A stretch of DNA of 14,180 nucleotides from Gammaproteobacteria bacterium (GTDB taxonomy: Bacteria > Pseudomonadota > Gammaproteobacteria > S012-40), in assembly GCA_026982215.1 (NCBI GenBank), contig JALSHN010000290.1:1-14180 (forward strand). Direction: 5' to 3'. The notes beneath the pieces were generated by a model, which was not told where the DNA came from, ran no database searches, and saw only the letters and a program-made list of their open reading frames with translations. Below, piece by piece: positions 7,327 through 14,180 of the stretch (the first letter of the stretch is position 1; each line of letters starts with the position of its first letter). The translations under genes were made by a program, and so were the position numbers.

Positions 7327-8111
7327 AGGGCCTCCCATTCCTGGGCCAGTTGTCCTTCGTCGAGGCCGAGGGCGGCCAGTGCCGGGGTGTGGCACCCGGG
7401 ATCGCCGTCGCCGAGGCCCAGTTCGGCCTTCACCACCGCGCTGGCCACGGTGCACAGATTGACGTAACTGTGCTGATCGCCCCGGTAGTGGGGGTTGTGG
7501 TGTTCGTGGGCGGTGAATACCACCGGCGGCGGCATGCGCCAGTGGCGCAGCAGCCGGCTCCCCAGCCGGGTGTGGTCGTGGGCCAGCAAACGCCGTTCCA
7601 GTTTCACCAATGGGGTGTCCGGTTCCTCTTGGACGGCGCGGTTGAGGGCGTGGTAGGCGGGGGTGTCCAGATGGGCCAGTGCCAGTAGACCGATGTTGTG
7701 CAGCAGGCCGCAGAGATAGGCCATGCCCGGCTGGGTGGCGCCGAAGTCGGGGAGGAGCTTGGCCAGGCGATGCATCAGGGCGGCGGTGAATACGGCATGG
7801 CGCCAGAAGTCGTGTGCCCCCAGGGGACCTTGGCCGGGGATCTTGAACACCGCGCCGGCGGCGAGGCCGAGTGCCAGTTCGGTCACCCGGGCACAGCCGA
7901 GGCGTTGCACGGCGTCGTGGATGGAGCCGATGCGTTCGCGTACCCCCAGCCAGGGTGAGTTGGCCAGGCGGACCACGTGGGCCGCCAGAGCCGGGTCCAG
8001 CTCCACCCATTCCGCCACCTCCCGGGTGCCCACCGCCTCCTCGTCCATGGACAACAGCCGTTGGGCCGTTTGCGGCAGGGGAGGCAGGTCGTCCAAATCG
8101 AGCTTGTCCAC
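7269..8111 (-). CDS. HDOD-domain protein
   Basis: HDOD proteins are non-enzymatic relatives of HD-domain phosphohydrolases and act in bacterial signalling and regulation. The 280-residue product opens with the family's LPPLPQTAQRLL motif (about 9-20). It continues with the helical core, including LANSPWLG (49-56), I.S...A...LG (62-72) and FWRHAVFTA (102-110), and carries GLLHNIG at 135-141. There the HD pair is replaced by HN, and several other histidines are retained (HDH near 178-180, AHEHHN near 201-206). The HDOD domain fills most of the protein and no output domain is evident. The start is a GTG with GAGAG 6 nt upstream; no in-frame ATG precedes it. It lies 64 nt after the aldehyde dehydrogenase gene and overlaps the next gene, so it may be part of a three-gene unit. 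Confidence 0.88.
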   Translation of the reverse strand: MDKLDLDDLPPLPQTAQRLLSMDEEAVGTREVAEWVELDPALAAHVVRLANSPWLGVRERIGSIHDAVQRLGCARVTELALGLAAGAVFKIPGQGPLGAHDFWRHAVFTAALMHRLAKLLPDFGATQPGMAYLCGLLHNIGLLALAHLDTPAYHALNRAVQEEPDTPLVKLERRLLAHDHTRLGSRLLRHWRMPPPVVFTAHEHHNPHYRGDQHSYVNLCTVASAVVKAELGLGDGDPGCHTPALAALGLDEGQLAQEWEALCEYKHDLMDTARHIAHVA

Positions 8112-8159
8112 GGTCGGCTCTCGATAGCGAGGTATGTCCCCTTATGTGTCGGTCGGCTC
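8111..8159. repeat. Pair of 10-bp direct repeats before the HDOD gene
   Basis: The plus-strand sequence CGGTCGGCTC occurs at 8111-8120 and again at 8150-8159, 39 bp apart. Together the copies fill most of the short gap between the aldehyde dehydrogenase and HDOD genes; the first overlaps the HDOD start codon. A small CTCG-ATAG-CGAG hairpin lies between them at about 8119-8131. No clear promoter accompanies them. A regulatory role is possible but unproven, and chance in GC-rich DNA cannot be excluded. Confidence 0.35.
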
Positions 8160-8175
8160 ACGGCGCGCCTTGAAT

Positions 8176-9540
8176 TCAGCCGATCCACAGGGTCTTGATG
8201 TTGACGAACTCGCGGATCCCCTCCCGGGAGAGCTCACGGCCATAGCCGGAGGCCTTGATGCCGCCGAAGGGCAGGCGCGGGTCGCTCTTGACCATGCCGT
8301 TGACGAAGGCCGAGCCGCAGGCCATGGCGCGGGCGAAGGCCTCGCCGCGCGCGCGGTCACGGGTCCACACGCTGCCGCCGAGACCGAAACGGGAGTCGTT
8401 GGCGATGCGCAGGGCGTCGTCCTGGTCGCGGGCACGGATGACGATGGCCACCGGGCCGAACAACTCTTCTTCGTAGGCGAGCATGCCGGGTTTCACGCCA
8501 TCGAGGATGGAGGGGGCGTAGAAGGCGCCGGGGCCATCCAGCGGTCGGCAACCGGTGAGGGGGGTCGCGCCTTGTTCGATGCTGCGGCTCACCTGGGCAT
8601 GGAGTTCGTCGCGCAGATCGATCCGGGCCATGGGGGCCAGTTCGGTCGCCGGGTCCATGGGGTCTCCCACCCGCAGTGCCTCCACCCGCGCGCGGAAGCG
8701 TTCCAGGAAGGCCTCGGCCACCGCGTCCACCAGGATGAACCGCTTGGCGGCGATGCAGCTCTGGCCGGCGTTGAGGAAACGCGAGGCCACGCCTTGGGCC
8801 ACCGCCTGTTCCAGGTCGGCATCCTCCAGGACCACGAAGGCATCCGAGCCGCCCAATTCCAGCACCGATTTCTTGATCCGGTTCCCGGCCCGGGCGGCCA
8901 CTTGGCGGCCGGCGGGTTCCGAGCCGGTGAGGGTGACGGCGTGCACCCGGGGGTCGTCGATCACGCTCGCCACTTGGTCGGCGCGGATCATCAGGCTGCG
9001 GAACACCCCGGCGGGGACACCGGCCTCCCGCCAGATTTCTTCGATGGCCAGGGCGCACAGGGGGACGTTGGAGGCATGTTTGAGCAGGCCGGTGTTGCCG
9101 GCGGCCAGGGCCGGTGCGGCAAAGCGGAACACCTGCCACAGCGGGAAGTTCCACGGCATCACCGCCAGTACCGTGCCCAGGGGCTGATAGACCACCAGGG
9201 CGCGGCGGGTGTCGGATTCACGCACCTCGTCGGCAAGGAATTCGCCAGCGTGTTCGGCATAGAAGTCGCAGACCCAGGCACATTTGTCCACTTCGGCCTG
9301 GGCCTCACGGTAGAGTTTGCCCATCTCGCGGGTGATCAGCCGGGCCAGTTCGTCGCGCCGTTCTCTGAGAATGGCCGCGGCCCGTGACAGATACCCGAGG
9401 CGTTGCTCGATGGGCAGGGCGGCCCAGGCGGGCGCTGCCCGGGCTGCTTCTTGCAATGTCGCCTCCAGGGTGGCGGCATCCCACACGGGGTGTTCGTGGA
9501 CGGTCTCGCCGGTGGCCGGGTCGATGGAGCGGAAAGTCAT
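8176..9540 (-). CDS. NAD(P)-dependent aldehyde dehydrogenase, probably succinate-semialdehyde dehydrogenase (Sad/YneI-like)
   Basis: This cytoplasmic enzyme would oxidise an aldehyde to the acid with NAD(P)+. The 454-residue length and many stretches (ITREMGK, CDFYAEH, PLGTVLAVMPWNFPLWQV, LLKHASNV, ARIDLRDELH) resemble E. coli Sad (462 aa), which oxidises succinate semialdehyde in 4-aminobutyrate and putrescine breakdown. Catalytic features are complete: the oxyanion-hole Asn131 in PWNFP, Lys154 for cofactor, the general base Glu228 in ELGGSD, the nucleophile Cys262 in NAGQSC, and the EELFGP motif near 358-363. A strong ribosome binding site (GAGGTGA) precedes the ATG. It diverges from slt across an 82-nt gap. 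No aminotransferase or 4-aminobutyrate transporter is nearby, so the substrate is inferred from similarity alone. Confidence 0.9.
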   Translation of the reverse strand: MTFRSIDPATGETVHEHPVWDAATLEATLQEAARAAPAWAALPIEQRLGYLSRAAAILRERRDELARLITREMGKLYREAQAEVDKCAWVCDFYAEHAGEFLADEVRESDTRRALVVYQPLGTVLAVMPWNFPLWQVFRFAAPALAAGNTGLLKHASNVPLCALAIEEIWREAGVPAGVFRSLMIRADQVASVIDDPRVHAVTLTGSEPAGRQVAARAGNRIKKSVLELGGSDAFVVLEDADLEQAVAQGVASRFLNAGQSCIAAKRFILVDAVAEAFLERFRARVEALRVGDPMDPATELAPMARIDLRDELHAQVSRSIEQGATPLTGCRPLDGPGAFYAPSILDGVKPGMLAYEEELFGPVAIVIRARDQDDALRIANDSRFGLGGSVWTRDRARGEAFARAMACGSAFVNGMVKSDPRLPFGGIKASGYGRELSREGIREFVNIKTLWIG

Positions 9541-9555
9541 GGTTCACCTCGGTGC

Positions 9556-9583
9556 TTGGCCGGGCCCGTTTCTGGGCTAGAAT
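9556..9583 (+). promoter_or_regulatory. Probable sigma70 promoter of slt
   Basis: The -35 candidate TTGGCC (9556-9561) matches TTGACA at four positions. It is separated by 16 nt from the -10 candidate TAGAAT (9578-9583), which matches TATAAT at five. Transcription would start near 9590, giving a leader of about 33 nt. The elements lie in the 82-nt gap between divergent genes. No equally good promoter was found for the opposite strand. Confidence 0.55.
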
Positions 9584-9622
9584 GATCCATTGCGCGTGGG
9601 CGGGTAGGGAACAACGAAAAGT

Positions 9623-11581
9623 ATGGCACGGATCCTTTCCATCACGGTGTCCCTTTTCCTGGTCGTCCTCGCCGTCCCCACGGCTGCTTCGACGGGGGGT
9701 GATCCGTTCGTGGAACAGCGCCGTCTGTTCCAGCAGGCCGAGGACGCCCTCAAACGCGGGCATCTGCGTACCTACCGCCGTCTATTGTCGGAGCTGGACG
9801 GCTATCCCTTGAAGCCCTATCTGGAATACGAACGCCTGCGCCGGTGGATGCGGCGGGTGAGCGATACCGAGATCCAGCGTTTCCTCGCCCGCCATGAGGA
9901 CCTGCCCATCGCCGATCGACTGCGTTCCCGCTGGCTCAAGCGCCTGGCGCGGCAGAAACGCTGGGAGAAATTCCTCGCCGAATACCGCCCGGTGGGCGGG
10001 ACCAGTCTGAAGTGCCTCAAGGGGCGGGCGTTGTTCGCGGTGGGGCGCAAGGAAGAGGCCATGGCGCTGGCGCGGGAGTTGTGGCTGGTGGGGCGGTCCC
10101 AGCCGCGGGCCTGCGACCCGTTGTTCGCCCGTTGGACCGCCGAGGACGGGCGCACCGCGGAACTGACCTGGCAGCGCATCCGCCTGGCGATGAACAACGG
10201 CCGTACCTCGCTGGCGCGTTATCTCGCTCGCGCGCTTCCCGAGGCCGACCAGGCCTGGGTGCAGCGTTGGATCCGCATGCGCCGCGCCCCCGCCGAGGCA
10301 CTGCACCACAAGGAATACCAGCGGGACACCGCGCTGGCACGGGAGATCGTGCGTTACGGCGTGCGGCGGCTCGCCCGGCGCGATCCCCAGGCGGCCTACG
10401 ACTTCTGGCAGACGGTGCGTGAGCGTCACCTGCATCGTGACGGGGTGGAGGCGGTCAACGAGGTGGACCGCTACATCGCCTTGCGCGCGGCTTATCGGGG
10501 GCTCCCGCAGGCGCTTCCCTGGTTGGAGGCGGTGATGCGGCCGGACAAGAAGGTCCGCGAGTGGCGCATCCGTACCGCTCTGCGTCAGGGGCAGTGGGGC
10601 GCGGCGCTTACCTGGATCGATGCCTTGCCGGCGGAGGAGCAGCGTCAGAGTCGCTGGCGTTACTGGCGGGCGCGGATCATGGCCCGCGGCGGGGAGGAGC
10701 GCTTGCCGACGCTGGAACTGGCCGCGCGCCGCCAGTTCGCCGACCTGGCTCGGGAACGTGATTTCTACGGCTTTCTGGCGGCCGATCGGCTGGGACACGA
10801 TTATTCCGTGCATTCCGAGCCGTTGAATTTTTCCGAGAAGGAACTGAGGGCCTTCGCCCGGCGGCCGGCCTTGGTGCGGGCGCGCGAGTTGTTCCGTCTC
10901 GGTCGCTTGGCCGATGCCCGGCGGGAATGGAACCGGGCCATCCGCGGCCTGGACGAGCGTGGCCTGCGCCTGGCGGCGGTGCTTGCCAGCCGTTGGGGGT
11001 GGCACGACCGCGCCATCCTCACCGTGGCCCGCAGCGCCCATTTCGACGATCTGGACCTGCGTTTTCCCCTGGTCTATCGCCGCCAGGTACTGGCGGAGGC
11101 GCGCAAATTCCGTATCGATCCGGCCTGGGTCTATGGGGTGATCCGCCAGGAGAGCCTGTACATGGTGGATGCCCGTTCCAGTGCCGGGGCCTTGGGGTTG
11201 ATGCAGGTGATGCCCAACACCGGCCGTCTCACCGCCCGCTTGCTCAACACCCGCCTGCGCTCCACCCGTGAGTTGTTGGAGGCCGACAAGAACATCCGCA
11301 TCGGCGCCGCCTATCTGCGGCGGATGCACGACACCTTCGGCAATCCGGTGGTGGCCACCGCCGCTTACAATGCCGGTCCTCAGCGGGTGCGTCAGTGGTT
11401 GCCGGAGCAGCCGCTGGAGGCCGATCTGTGGGTGGAGACGGTGCCTTTCTCCGAGACCCGCCAATACGTGCAGCGGGTGATGGCCTACACGGTGATCTTC
11501 GACCACCGTCTCGATGGCCGTTTCGAGCGCCTCTCCCGCAGGATGCCCAAGGTGGTCCAGCGTCCCGGGGAGGCCGGTTGA
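9623..11581 (+). CDS. slt: Soluble lytic murein transglycosylase (Slt70-like)
   Basis: This periplasmic enzyme cleaves the MurNAc-GlcNAc bond of peptidoglycan and forms 1,6-anhydroMurNAc ends during wall turnover. The 652-residue length matches Slt70. Residues 1-22 form a signal peptide (cleavage near TAAS). Residues about 30-450 are the long alpha-helical superhelix (U and L domains) of paired helices. The catalytic lysozyme-like domain spans about 485-630, with the catalytic Glu510 in VIRQES, the GALGLMQVMP motif at 522-531, NIRIGAAYL near 557-565 and AAYNAGP at 580-586. The ATG has only a modest ribosome binding site. No beta-lactamase gene or AmpR-type regulator is adjacent. It is followed by its own gap containing a separate promoter for the next gene. 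Confidence 0.95.
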   Translation: MARILSITVSLFLVVLAVPTAASTGGDPFVEQRRLFQQAEDALKRGHLRTYRRLLSELDGYPLKPYLEYERLRRWMRRVSDTEIQRFLARHEDLPIADRLRSRWLKRLARQKRWEKFLAEYRPVGGTSLKCLKGRALFAVGRKEEAMALARELWLVGRSQPRACDPLFARWTAEDGRTAELTWQRIRLAMNNGRTSLARYLARALPEADQAWVQRWIRMRRAPAEALHHKEYQRDTALAREIVRYGVRRLARRDPQAAYDFWQTVRERHLHRDGVEAVNEVDRYIALRAAYRGLPQALPWLEAVMRPDKKVREWRIRTALRQGQWGAALTWIDALPAEEQRQSRWRYWRARIMARGGEERLPTLELAARRQFADLARERDFYGFLAADRLGHDYSVHSEPLNFSEKELRAFARRPALVRARELFRLGRLADARREWNRAIRGLDERGLRLAAVLASRWGWHDRAILTVARSAHFDDLDLRFPLVYRRQVLAEARKFRIDPAWVYGVIRQESLYMVDARSSAGALGLMQVMPNTGRLTARLLNTRLRSTRELLEADKNIRIGAAYLRRMHDTFGNPVVATAAYNAGPQRVRQWLPEQPLEADLWVETVPFSETRQYVQRVMAYTVIFDHRLDGRFERLSRRMPKVVQRPGEAG

Positions 11582-11608
11582 GGGTCTGCCGTGGCCGCGG
11601 AGGCCGGC

Positions 11609-11614
11609 TATAAT
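11609..11614 (+). promoter_or_regulatory. Probable -10 element for the NDUFA9-like gene
   Basis: A perfect TATAAT lies 27 nt after the slt stop codon and 38 nt before the next ATG. The -35 is poor: CTGCCG at 11586-11591 with a 17-nt spacer matches TTGACA at three positions. The element suggests that the downstream gene pair can be transcribed independently of slt. Confidence 0.5.
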
Positions 11615-11652
11615 GCCCGGGCCGAGAGCATGAAGACGACACAAGGAGAGGC

Positions 11653-12648
11653 ATGATCATTCGACGCGTGACGGTTTTGGGGGGCTCGGGGTTCATCGGT
11701 CGCCACATCCTCCACGAGCTCTCCGCCCGCCGTTTGGCGGTGCGGGTGCCCAGCGCCCATCCGGATCAACACAAGGACCTGCGTATCCTTCCGGGGGTGG
11801 AGCTGGTTGAGGCGGACGTCCACGACGAATCCCAGTTGCGTGACGTGCTGCGGGATGCGGACGTGGTCATCAATTTGGTGGGGATCCTCAACGAGGATCG
11901 CCGTCGCCGCTTCGACGACGTCCATGTGGCTCTGCCGCGGCGGGTGGCCGCCCTGTGCGGTGAGCTGGGCATCCGCCGCTTGTTGCACATGAGCGCCTTG
12001 CGGGCCTCGCCCGACGCCCCCAGCCGGTACCTGCGCAGCAAGGCCGAGGGGGAGGCGGCGGTGTTGGCCGCCCAGGGGCCGGAGCTGCAGGTCACCGTGT
12101 TTCGCCCCTCGGTGGTGTTCGGCTACGACGATCACTTCGTCAACCGTTTCCATGCCCTGCTCAAGCTGGCACCGGGGTGGTTGCCGCTGCCGGCGCCCCG
12201 GGCCCGCTTCGCCCCGGTGTTCGTGGAGGACGTGGCGCTGGCCTTCGTGCGCGCCTTGCGTCATGTCCCCAGTTACGGCCAGGTATACGAGCTCTGCGGC
12301 CCCAAGGAGTACGCCCTGTGGGAGATCGTCTCCCTCATTGCCGAGGAGAGCGGTGAGCGCAAGTGGGTGATCCGCCTGGGCGACGGGGCGTCGAGTCTGA
12401 TGGCGGCGCTGATGCGCTGGCTGCCGGGCAAGCCGCTCACCCCCGACAATCTGCGCTCCATGAAGGTGGATTCGGTCTGTGGTCGTGACGGTCTGCCCGA
12501 TGGCCTGGCCGCCTTGGGGATCCGCCCCACACCGCTGGAGGCGGTGTTGCCCTATCTGTTCGGTCAACTGGGGGTGCGGCGGCGTTACGACCGCCTGCGC
12601 CGCTTTGCACAACGGGATGAAGACGAATGGCTCGGTCGATTGCCCTGA
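11653..12648 (+). CDS. NDUFA9-like extended SDR family protein (NAD(P)-binding)
   Basis: This is an atypical extended short-chain dehydrogenase of the group annotated in bacteria as the complex I NDUFA9 subunit family. The mitochondrial member stabilises complex I and binds NADPH; the bacterial role is not well defined. The 331-residue product has the Rossmann dinucleotide motif GGSGFIG at 10-16, D69-A-D-V-V-I-N-L-V-G at about 69-77, a serine region (HMSAL, 112-116) and the Y126-LRS-K130 pair matching the SDR YxxxK motif. RPSVVFG follows at about 151-157. There is no signal peptide or transmembrane helix, so it is presumably cytoplasmic or peripheral. An excellent ribosome binding site (AAGGAG) precedes the ATG. 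Its 3' end overlaps the next gene by 22 nt. No nuo genes are in the window. Confidence 0.88.
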   Translation: MIIRRVTVLGGSGFIGRHILHELSARRLAVRVPSAHPDQHKDLRILPGVELVEADVHDESQLRDVLRDADVVINLVGILNEDRRRRFDDVHVALPRRVAALCGELGIRRLLHMSALRASPDAPSRYLRSKAEGEAAVLAAQGPELQVTVFRPSVVFGYDDHFVNRFHALLKLAPGWLPLPAPRARFAPVFVEDVALAFVRALRHVPSYGQVYELCGPKEYALWEIVSLIAEESGERKWVIRLGDGASSLMAALMRWLPGKPLTPDNLRSMKVDSVCGRDGLPDGLAALGIRPTPLEAVLPYLFGQLGVRRRYDRLRRFAQRDEDEWLGRLP

Positions 12649-13136
12649 CTCTGTTGCTGGGATTGATCTTGTTGCCGACGGCCTCGGCGGTGGCCGACGA
12701 GGGGGCCTCGCCAGTGATCTCGCTGCCGCGGCTCACCCTGGACAGCGCCCTCACCGTGGCCCGGGCCGCACTGGCGGCCTGCCGCCGTGAAGGGGCGCAG
12801 GTGGCGGTGACGGTGGTGGACCGCGCCGGGCAGACCCAGGTGGTACTGCGCGACGATCTGGCTCCTGATCTCACCGTGGACATCAGCGACCGCAAGGCCT
12901 ACACCGCAGTGACCTTCGCCCGTGCCACTTCCGCCCTGGCCGGACGATTCCCCGGTGCTTACAGCGTGCCCAAGGTGGAACGGGTGATGATCGCCGCCGG
13001 GGGAGTGCCCATCCAGGCCGCTGGCCGTCTCTACGGCGGCGTGGGGGTGAGCGGCGCCCCCAGTGGCGAATTGGATGAGCGGTGTGCCCGTGTCGGGGTG
13101 GCGGCGGTGGCCGACGCCTTGGAGATGCTGGATTGA
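12627..13136 (+). CDS. Exported GlcG/HbpS-family protein (putative haem-binding)
   Basis: This is a small protein of the GlcG/HbpS (DUF336) family, some members of which bind haem or act as extracellular redox/haem sensors; most are uncharacterised. Residues 1-23 form a signal peptide (hydrophobic core ALTLLLGLILL, cleavage near ASAVA or VAD), so this 169-residue copy is probably periplasmic. The mature domain shows the family pattern: an amphipathic helix with LTLDSALTVARAALAACRREG (37-56 region), the strand VAVTVVDRAGQTQVVLRDD, a KAYTAVTFARATSAL helix (90-104), and the glycine-rich IAAGGVPI...GRLYGGVGVSGAPSGELDERCARVG end. The start lies within the last codons of the NDUFA9-like gene, with only a weak ribosome binding site, suggesting translational coupling. 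Haem binding here is inferred from the family only. Confidence 0.87.
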   Translation: MARSIALTLLLGLILLPTASAVADEGASPVISLPRLTLDSALTVARAALAACRREGAQVAVTVVDRAGQTQVVLRDDLAPDLTVDISDRKAYTAVTFARATSALAGRFPGAYSVPKVERVMIAAGGVPIQAAGRLYGGVGVSGAPSGELDERCARVGVAAVADALEMLD

Positions 13137-13142
13137 AAGAAA

Positions 13143-13183
13143 TTTCGGCGAAAAGCTAAAGGGATGGAGGCGCTCTGCCGAAA
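13143..13183. repeat. Inverted repeat TTTCGGC ... GCCGAAA
   Basis: Two perfect 7-bp arms, TTTCGGC at 13143-13149 and GCCGAAA at 13177-13183, are separated by 27 nt. They lie just after the GlcG/HbpS gene and directly upstream of the candidate -35. Neither arm is followed by a T-run on its strand, so an intrinsic terminator is unlikely. A regulatory site or an mRNA 3' hairpin is possible. Confidence 0.4.
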
Positions 13184-13184
13184 A

Positions 13185-13216
13185 TTGACTCGCTCAACGC
13201 TTTTTGAGCCTAAAAT
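13185..13216 (+). promoter_or_regulatory. Possible promoter for the small membrane protein gene, with an embedded palindrome
   Basis: In the 157-nt gap before the 48-aa gene, TTGACT (13185-13190) resembles a -35 and TAAAAT (13211-13216) a -10. The 20-nt spacer is longer than normal, so activation or a different register would be needed. The spacer contains the perfect palindrome GCTCAA-N6-TTGAGC (13192-13209), placed where an operator could block or remodel the promoter. The assignment is tentative. Confidence 0.35.
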
Positions 13217-13293
13217 GTGATCGACCGCACACGACGCTGCGCGCCGGCGGCCGATGTAAGACACGAACAGCGACGAGGAGAAGGAGAGCCGAG

Positions 13294-13440
13294 ATGTCCC
13301 GTGTCCGTTATCGCAGCCGACCGAGTTTCATGGTCGTGCTCACTGTGGTGGTGATCCTAGGGATGGGGGTCAGCGTGGCCGTGCAGGCGTTTTCCGGGGC
13401 GGATTCCGCGCCTGTGGTCTCTACTAGCGGCGAACGATGA
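13294..13440 (+). CDS. Small single-pass membrane protein, unrecognised (48 aa)
   Basis: I do not recognise this protein. The 48 residues comprise a basic N terminus (SRVRYRSRPS), one hydrophobic helix at about 12-33 (FMVVLTVVVILGMGVSVAVQAF) and a short polar tail (SGADSAPVVSTSGER). By the positive-inside rule the tail would face the periplasm. The helix ends in VQAF-SGA, so an uncleaved anchor is more likely than a signal peptide, but cleavage cannot be excluded. Coding is supported by a strong ribosome binding site (AAGGAG, 7 nt spacer, with a second GAGGAG just upstream) and by the ATGA overlap of its stop with the start of the next gene. The frame is open further upstream, but there is no better start. 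The coupling suggests it works with, or sets the expression of, the SH3 protein. Confidence 0.72.
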   Translation: MSRVRYRSRPSFMVVLTVVVILGMGVSVAVQAFSGADSAPVVSTSGER

Positions 13441-14108
13441 CCCTGCTCCCGATGCGGGCCGGCCTGCTGTGGCTGGTGCTGCTGATTGCTTTGCCGGTGG
13501 GGGTGCTCGCCGAGACCCGGTACGTTTCCGACGTGCTCTACGTCAGTCTGCGTGATCAACCCACCGACCCCGCCAAGATCCTCCGTACCCTGCGCAGTGG
13601 CACGGCGGTGGAGGTCCTGGAGCGTCAAGGTGGCTACGCCCGGGTGCGTACCGAAGATGGCCTGGAGGGCTGGGTGCGGGCCAAGTTCCTGGTGGACGAA
13701 CCCATCGCTCGCGACAAGCTGCGTCAGGCCGAGGCGCGCTTGAATCGCCTGGAACAGGAGAATCAGGCCTTGCGGGAGAAGCTCAAGGCCCTGGAGGGGA
13801 AACTGGCCGAGGCGGACAAGGAGCGCAAGCGATTGGAGTCGCTGCGCCAGCGCCTGGAGGGCGAGCTGGCCCGGTTGAAGGAGGTGGCCGCCCGCCCCGC
13901 GGAGCTGGCCGAGGAGAACACCCAGCTCAAGACCCGGTTGGTGGAGGCGGAGAAGGAGCTGGCCCAGTTGCGTTCCGAGGTGAGCACCCTGCGGGATCAG
14001 ACCCGCCGCGATTGGTTCCTGGCGGGTGCAGGGGTGTTGCTGGGGGGATTGCTCATCGGGCTGATCGTCCCGCGCATCCGTTGGCGGCGGCGTTCGGAGT
14101 GGTTGTGA
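13437..14108 (+). CDS. SH3 domain protein of the YgiM type (TIGR04211 family)
   Basis: This is an envelope protein of the family that includes E. coli YgiM (206 aa); its molecular role is unknown. The 223 residues show, in order, a signal peptide (1-25, cleavage VLA-E), a bacterial SH3 domain (about 27-88, with YVSLRDQP and EGWVRAKFL as the typical edges), a long coiled coil (about 93-190, many E/K/R/L heptads), a transmembrane helix (about 193-211) and a short basic tail (RIRWRRRSEWL). This predicts a periplasmic SH3 domain and coiled coil anchored in the inner membrane by the C-terminal helix. The start overlaps the stop of the 48-aa gene (ATGA). An ATG at residue 6 is an alternative start. 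In E. coli ygiM precedes cca, so a cca gene may lie beyond the window; that is inference. Confidence 0.92.
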   Translation: MTLLPMRAGLLWLVLLIALPVGVLAETRYVSDVLYVSLRDQPTDPAKILRTLRSGTAVEVLERQGGYARVRTEDGLEGWVRAKFLVDEPIARDKLRQAEARLNRLEQENQALREKLKALEGKLAEADKERKRLESLRQRLEGELARLKEVAARPAELAEENTQLKTRLVEAEKELAQLRSEVSTLRDQTRRDWFLAGAGVLLGGLLIGLIVPRIRWRRRSEWL

Positions 14109-14143
14109 GCCGCTGACTCAATCGCCCTTCGTCTCGTCTTTCA

Positions 14144-14174
14144 GGCCCCGGTGCTGCGACCGCCGGGGCCTTTT
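14144..14174 (+). terminator. Intrinsic terminator after the SH3 gene
   Basis: A perfect 8-bp GC stem (GGCCCCGG at 14144-14151 with CCGGGGCC at 14163-14170) encloses an 11-nt loop and is followed by TTTT (14171-14174). It starts 35 nt after the stop codon of the YgiM-like gene and would end that transcript. Confidence 0.8.
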
Positions 14175-14180
14175 GCTGTG

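Noticed and set aside
7269..8111. HDOD protein as an active HD-GYP cyclic-di-GMP phosphodiesterase
   Set aside because: The GYP motif is absent and the HD pair reads HN in GLLHNIG. The N-terminal LPPLP motif is typical of HDOD proteins rather than HD-GYP enzymes.
9782..11644. A 620-codon open frame on the minus strand opposite slt
   Set aside because: It is the antisense shadow of a convincing lytic transglycosylase. The predicted protein lacks any recognisable motif and is rich in H, G, P and Q.
1..14180. CRISPR array, tRNA/rRNA genes, insertion sequence or prophage remains
   Set aside because: No regularly spaced repeats, no tRNA-like cloverleaf sequence and no transposase or integrase was recognised. 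All genes are ordinary chromosomal families with uniform composition.

Overview
The window is a GC-rich, gene-dense stretch (roughly two-thirds G+C by eye). It looks like the chromosome of a gammaproteobacterium, perhaps a Chromatiales/Ectothiorhodospiraceae-type organism. The lineage call rests on three things: the long forms of PstC and PstA, the enteric-type Pho boxes, and a neighbourhood of slt, an NDUFA9-like gene and a YgiM-like SH3 gene. No mobile element, CRISPR array, rRNA or tRNA was recognised.

Layout: (1) 1-977, + strand: the 3' part of a methyl-accepting chemotaxis protein gene, cut by the window edge and converging on the next block. (2) 1005-6547, - strand: a high-affinity phosphate uptake and signalling operon read pstC-pstA-pstB-phoU. 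In front of pstC lie two tandem Pho boxes and a correctly spaced but weak -10. No pstS is present in the window. (3) 6655-9540, - strand: an aldehyde dehydrogenase resembling succinate-semialdehyde dehydrogenase Sad, an HDOD-domain signalling protein, and an unrecognised exported beta-rich protein that overlaps the HDOD gene. (4) 9623-14108, + strand: a soluble lytic transglycosylase, an NDUFA9-like extended SDR protein, an overlapping secreted GlcG/HbpS-family protein, an unrecognised 48-residue membrane protein, and a YgiM-type SH3/coiled-coil/TM protein coupled to it by an ATGA overlap. An intrinsic terminator at 14144-14174 closes this block.

Working together: PstC/PstA form the membrane channel, PstB the ATPase, and PhoU links transporter state to PhoR/PhoB signalling; the Pho boxes would place the operon under PhoB. 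The plus-strand block mixes envelope functions (Slt, the SH3 protein, small membrane protein) with a redox-type SDR and a putative haem-binding protein. Nothing here amounts to a clearly new system. The best leads are the 48-aa membrane protein, the beta-rich exported protein, the predicted seven-bladed propeller inside PstC, and the pst operon without pstS.
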